Positions 13,764 through 15,908 of a stretch of DNA of 15,908 nucleotides are shown here, piece by piece. Source of the stretch: a bacterium (GTDB lineage: Bacteria > Patescibacteriota > Patescibacteriia > Patescibacteriales > GWC2-42-12). The DNA lies in contig JAURWF010000053.1 of NCBI GenBank assembly GCA_030655095.1, forward strand, positions 1 through 15,908, in the 5' to 3' direction. A program made the translations under genes and the position numbers. A model generated the notes under the pieces. The model searched no databases, was not told where the DNA came from, and saw only the letters and a list, made by a program, of their open reading frames with translations. Numbering within the stretch: the first letter of the stretch is position 1; each line of letters opens with the position of its first letter.

Positions 13764-14912
13764 ATGAAAAAAAACAATTTTTTAGTAACAATTATTTTAG
13801 CAGTAATTTTTGGATTAGCTTCTGGCATAGTCGGCGAGATAGTCGCTAGAGGTTATTTATTTGATAATGACACTCTTTTAAAAAAAATAGATTTCTCTCA
13901 AGATTATAATAATCAAGGAGTAGTTATTAGAGATGCAAAAAAGATTGTTATTGAGCAAAATGTAAAAGTTAATGAAACAATTGATTCAGCTAATGCAAGT
14001 ATGGTCGGCATTTTTAAAAAACAATCAACAGCCAAGAGCAGTTCTGGAGTTAATTTTAATATAAATAATTATTATCAATTAAGACAAAGCGAGGGAAATG
14101 GATTAATTATAACTAGCGATGGATGGATAGTCGCTGACGTGCTACCAGAAATAAAAAAAAATCCAATGAATTATGTTATTATTACTAAAGATAAAAAGAT
14201 TTATCCTATTGATAAAATTATTGAAGACACTTTAACTTCTTATTCCTTTATTCATGTGTTAGCAAAAGATTTGCCTGTAAAAAAATTCGCTTCTGACAAT
14301 GAAATTAAAAATGGTAATTTAGTTATTGCAATAACTCCATCAGGTGAAAATATTTTAACTTCTATAATTAATCAGCGAGTTGATGATATTTCTAAATCCG
14401 TTATTTCTAGCGATAGAACCGTCGGAGAAATTATGCTTAACAATGACTCTGTAGGCGAAAATAAATTTTATAGTCGAGCAGTTGTATTTAATTTATCAGG
14501 CGATGTATTAGCTATGGTTAATGCTAACGGTTATGTTGAGCCAATTAGTCAATTAACTGGAGCTATTAACAGTCTTTTAAAATACAAAGAAATTAAACGC
14601 GCTAGCTTGGGCGTGCATTATATAGATTTAACAAATTTAGTATTAGTTGACGCAAATAGCAATAATTATTTAAACGATGGCGCTGTTATTAGTAAAGATT
14701 TAGACGGCGTAGCAATCATTAAAAATAGCTCTGCTTATTTAGCCGGTCTTAAAGAAGGAGATATTATTATTTCTGTTGATAATTTAGAGCTGGATGAAAA
14801 TAATCATTTGTCAAAAATTATTCAACAACATGTTGCAGGTGATAAAATTAATCTTGAATATTGGAGACAAGGAGAAAAAAAACAAGTTGAAGTAGTTTTA
14901 GGGCAATTATAA
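13764..14912 (+). CDS. HtrA/DegP-like protein with degenerate protease domain and C-terminal PDZ
   Basis: 382 residues from ATG 13764 (an in-frame TTG at 13755 is less likely). An N-terminal membrane helix (about 6-24) anchors the protein facing outward. Residues about 60-260 follow the trypsin-fold pattern of HtrA: GNGLIITSDGWIVADVLPE (111-129) matches the GSGFIISSDGYIVTNNHV region, but the catalytic His position is Leu; the usual DLALLK Asp is Tyr160 (TSYSFIHV); and the GNSGGP site reads FYSRAV, keeping a Ser (S237) without the oxyanion glycines. A PDZ domain covers about 280-382 (ASLGVHYIDL, then SSAYLAGLKEGDIIISVDN). It is probably a non-catalytic peptide-binding or scaffold protein. It is 27 bp from pgk and 4 bp from the next gene. 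Confidence 0.82.
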   Translation: MKKNNFLVTIILAVIFGLASGIVGEIVARGYLFDNDTLLKKIDFSQDYNNQGVVIRDAKKIVIEQNVKVNETIDSANASMVGIFKKQSTAKSSSGVNFNINNYYQLRQSEGNGLIITSDGWIVADVLPEIKKNPMNYVIITKDKKIYPIDKIIEDTLTSYSFIHVLAKDLPVKKFASDNEIKNGNLVIAITPSGENILTSIINQRVDDISKSVISSDRTVGEIMLNNDSVGENKFYSRAVVFNLSGDVLAMVNANGYVEPISQLTGAINSLLKYKEIKRASLGVHYIDLTNLVLVDANSNNYLNDGAVISKDLDGVAIIKNSSAYLAGLKEGDIIISVDNLELDENNHLSKIIQQHVAGDKINLEYWRQGEKKQVEVVLGQL

Positions 14913-14916
14913 ATTT

Positions 14917-15908
14917 ATGAAAGTTTGTTTAATTAATAATTTATATAAACCTTATATTCGTGGTGGCGCCGAAGTTATTGTAGAATTAATTGCTCAAGGA
15001 TTATTGAGCAAGAATATTGAGGTCGTAGTGATTTCCACTAGACCTTTTTTTTCTAATGTCGTGATAAAAAATGATCTGTATGTAAAAAATTATTATTTGC
15101 CAAGTAATTATTATAATTTAGGTAAAATGCCAACTTTTTTTAGATTATTTTGGCATTTTTTTGATTTATTTAATTTTTTTATTTGTAATAAAATAAAAGA
15201 TATTTTAATAAAAGAACAGCCTGAAATTGTTATAACACATAATTTAAAAGGGTTAAGTTTTTTATTGCCAAGAGCTATTAGAAAATTAAAAATTAAACAT
15301 TTGCATTATATTCATGATATTCAATTAATTCATCCTTCAGGTTTAATGATTTATGGACAAGAACAGCAAAATGAAAAATTTTTTGCTAAAATATATCAGG
15401 TGATTTGTTGTAAATTATTTGGTTCCCCAGATGTTATTATTAGTCCGTCAAAATGGCTACTTGATTATCATCTTCAGAAAAAATTTTTTATTAATTCAAA
15501 AAAAATAGTTTTAGCTAATCCTGCGCCTATTTTAACTAGTAATTTATCTGATAAAGAATTTATTAAAGATAATATTTTTAGATTTCTTTATGTTGGGCAG
15601 ATAGAGGATCATAAGGGAATTATTTTTTTGGTTGATGCTTTTAAAGAGTTGATTAAAAAAAATAAACAAAATATTAAATTAACAATTATTGGCGATGGCT
15701 CTAAGTTAGTAGTAATAAAAAAAATTGCTGATAATAAATATGTTAATATTTTAGGAAAAATTAAAAGAGAAGAAATTTTTAAATATTTTGCGCAAGCTAA
15801 TTGTCTAATTGTGCCTTCTCTTTGTTATGAAAATTCGCCAACAGTAATTTACGAAGCTTTTAGTATTGGATTGCCTATTATTGCTTCTAAAATCGGCGGT
15901 ATAACAGA
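14917..15908 (+). CDS. GT4-type glycosyltransferase, 3' truncated by window edge
   Basis: At least 330 residues from ATG 14917; the frame is still open at the window end. GT-B fold, retaining glycosyltransferase family 4: the N-terminal Rossmann half begins MKVCLINNLYKPYIRGGAE (GGAE at 16-19), with HLHYIHDIQLIHPSG in the middle, and the C-terminal half begins at about 225 (FRFLYVGQIEDHKG). The donor-binding E-x7-E is visible as E305 and E313 (YENSPTVIYEAFSIGLP). It transfers a sugar from an activated nucleotide donor, probably in cell-surface polysaccharide or glycolipid synthesis; donor and acceptor are unknown. It starts 4 bp after the HtrA-like gene, so the two are probably co-transcribed. 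Confidence 0.9.
   Translation, partial: MKVCLINNLYKPYIRGGAEVIVELIAQGLLSKNIEVVVISTRPFFSNVVIKNDLYVKNYYLPSNYYNLGKMPTFFRLFWHFFDLFNFFICNKIKDILIKEQPEIVITHNLKGLSFLLPRAIRKLKIKHLHYIHDIQLIHPSGLMIYGQEQQNEKFFAKIYQVICCKLFGSPDVIISPSKWLLDYHLQKKFFINSKKIVLANPAPILTSNLSDKEFIKDNIFRFLYVGQIEDHKGIIFLVDAFKELIKKNKQNIKLTIIGDGSKLVVIKKIADNKYVNILGKIKREEIFKYFAQANCLIVPSLCYENSPTVIYEAFSIGLPIIASKIGGIT

Overview
The window looks like chromosomal DNA from a member of the Candidate Phyla Radiation (Patescibacteria). This is an inference from several things: strong A+T bias, compact housekeeping genes with divergent motifs, almost no Shine-Dalgarno sequences, an 857-residue membrane-anchored TraG/VirD4-like ATPase preceded by a short helical partner, and families of small palindromic intergenic repeats. 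Genes end in TAA or TAG and read cleanly with the standard bacterial code. No marker here fixes the lineage more precisely.

Left part (1-3374) mixes core and accessory genes. It holds the 3' end of an AbiEi-type antitoxin, cysS, a dead RhuM-like remnant, and a two-gene toxin-antitoxin operon (XRE-Panacea antitoxin and RelE-like toxin) behind a near-consensus promoter whose -10 box sits inside a 15-bp palindrome. Arginine codon use in the antitoxin differs from the flanking core genes, which suggests transfer.

Middle part (3375-10374): a dihydrouridine synthase converges on a CorA-type transporter with a cluster of palindromic repeats between them. CorA diverges from a membrane-anchored metallophosphoesterase. 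Then come a helical hypothetical protein and the large ATPase, probably one functional unit. Two intergenic repeat complexes of the same design (one inverted hairpin copy, a spacer, then a direct copy whose 3' half is tandemly triplicated at about 31 bp) lie on either side of the ATPase gene.

Right part (10375-15908): two tiny overlapping membrane-protein genes stand out. They have excellent Shine-Dalgarno sequences, a G-rich sense strand, and a run of eight G at codons 4-6 of the first gene. A 54-nt near-perfect hairpin follows, then dnaX, a tRNA-Gln(CUG) whose last base is 2 nt from the pgk start codon, pgk, an HtrA-like protein that has lost its catalytic triad, and a glycosyltransferase running off the right edge.

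No wholly new multi-gene system can be proved here. The best candidates for something undescribed are the small membrane-protein cassette with its G8 tract and hairpin, the Panacea/RelE operon with its nested operator, and the covarying repeat family.
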